Assembly (NCBI GenBank): GCA_963812675.1
Contig: CAWEWR010000023.1
Span: 1 to 64,000 of the forward strand
Source: AP-15 sp963812675
GTDB taxonomy: Bacteria > Pseudomonadota > Alphaproteobacteria > ATCC43930 > CGMCC-115725
DNA length: 64,000 nt
Reading direction: 5' to 3'
Shown here: positions 63,517 through 64,000 of the stretch, one piece after another
Position numbering within the stretch: the stretch's first letter is position 1
Layout of the letters: every line of letters starts with the position of its first letter
Made by a program: the position numbers and the translations under genes
Notes under the pieces: generated by a model
What the model was told of the DNA's origin: nothing
What the model saw: only the letters and a program-made list of their open reading frames with translations
Database searches by the model: none

Positions 63517-64000
63517 ATGCCGATCCATACCGAAGACCTCGAATTTCACCGCCCGGCAGGCGTTCCTCTGCTGGCCCGGTTTTATCGGCCGCAAGGGCAG
63601 GCCCCGTTCCCGGCGGTGCTGGAAGTGCATGGCGGCGCCTGGACGTCGGGCGACCGGTTCAACAATGTTGCGATCGCCGAACACCTCGCGGCCCAAGGCA
63701 TCGCCGTGCTGTCGATCGACTTCCGCATGCCGCCGGCGGCGCGCTACCCCGATACGGTGGCCGATGTGAATTTCGGCATCCGGTTTCTCAAGGCGAATGC
63801 CGAGCGGTTCGCCACGCGTCCGGAGCTGGTCGGCGGGCTCGGCACGTCTTCCGGCGGGCACCTTCTGCTGCTCAACGCGCTGCGGCCGCGCGACGCCCGC
63901 TACGCCTCGGCCCCGCTGCCGGGGAGCGAAGCGCGCCTCGCGTTTGCCGTCGCCTGCTGGCCGGTGGCCGATCCGCTCGCCCGCTACCGCGCGGTCATCG
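63517..64000 (+). CDS. Alpha/beta hydrolase (esterase-type), 5' part, runs off the window
   Basis: The first 161 residues show HGGAW (residues 38-42, oxyanion hole) and GTSSGG with the nucleophile Ser111, as in HSL-type esterases and lipases. The ATG at 63517 follows GGAGCGGAGA. The acid and His of the triad would lie beyond the window edge. The substrate is unknown. Confidence 0.85.
   Translation, partial: MPIHTEDLEFHRPAGVPLLARFYRPQGQAPFPAVLEVHGGAWTSGDRFNNVAIAEHLAAQGIAVLSIDFRMPPAARYPDTVADVNFGIRFLKANAERFATRPELVGGLGTSSGGHLLLLNALRPRDARYASAPLPGSEARLAFAVACWPVADPLARYRAVI

Noticed and set aside
1..64000. CRISPR arrays, rRNA, tRNA, integrases and complete insertion sequences
   Set aside because: No regularly spaced repeats, no conserved rRNA or tRNA patterns and no transposase or integrase motifs were recognised on either strand.

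Overview
This 64 kb window comes from a GC-rich alphaproteobacterium, probably of the Hyphomicrobiales/Rhodospirillales type. The evidence is a SciP (DUF1153) CtrA-antagonist gene, a full CtrA-type box (TTAA-N7-TTAA), two Tad/Cpa pilus loci of the alphaproteobacterial type and many ATGA-coupled operons. I saw no rRNA, tRNA, integrase, complete IS or CRISPR array.

Layout. 1-1753 (-): membrane-fusion protein plus the 5' end of an RND pump that carries two frameshifts. 1841-6335: a VOC protein, an amidohydrolase and a three-gene Zn/Mn-type ABC importer (solute-binding protein, ATPase, permease) behind a possible Zur site. 6346-10659: a scar-like region with a chimeric ORF ending in an MFS-transporter tail, an AT-rich gene-poor stretch, then a phage recombination module (ERF annealing protein, YqaJ-type exonuclease, HNH protein). 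10773-13658: a GT2 glycosyltransferase, a UPF0104 membrane protein, SciP and a small upstream gene.

13898-27500 (mostly -): Tad locus I. It has three tandem Flp pilins, cpaA, cpaB, cpaE, cpaF, tadB, tadC and four pseudopilin/TadG-type genes. A membrane methyltransferase and a duplicated DUF5658-like gene (one copy with an in-frame TAG) are embedded. About eight single-base frameshifts fall here, and cpaC/cpaD are missing exactly between cpaB and cpaE.

27665-46146: a surface-glycan cluster. Five DUF2029/GT87 membrane glycosyltransferases and an acyltransferase-3 read leftward. A coupled rightward operon follows: Gfo/Idh/MocA oxidoreductase, epimerase, DegT aminotransferase, UPF0104, WbmS-like deacetylase, FemAB-like GNAT, GT2 and sulfotransferase. 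A leftward trio closes it: DegT aminotransferase, hexapeptide N-acetyltransferase and SAM methyltransferase. Together they suggest a decorated (amino-sugar, acylated, sulfated, methylated) lipid-linked glycan.

46455-49095 (-): an ECF sigma factor with a CtrA box upstream, and a polytopic membrane protein. 49240-59505: Tad locus II, cpaA-B-C-D-E-F, tadB, tadC and a divergent tadD, all open. Its only flp-like gene carries TAA in place of the conserved Tyr of the processing motif. The two loci are therefore complementary: locus I has intact pilins but damaged or incomplete machinery, and locus II has complete machinery but a broken pilin and no TadE/F/G. This possible trans-complementation is the most interesting signal in the window.

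59577-64000: a small membrane protein, a TauE/SafE remnant, a conserved hypothetical, a CHRD-domain secreted protein, an amidase and the start of an alpha/beta hydrolase running off the edge.
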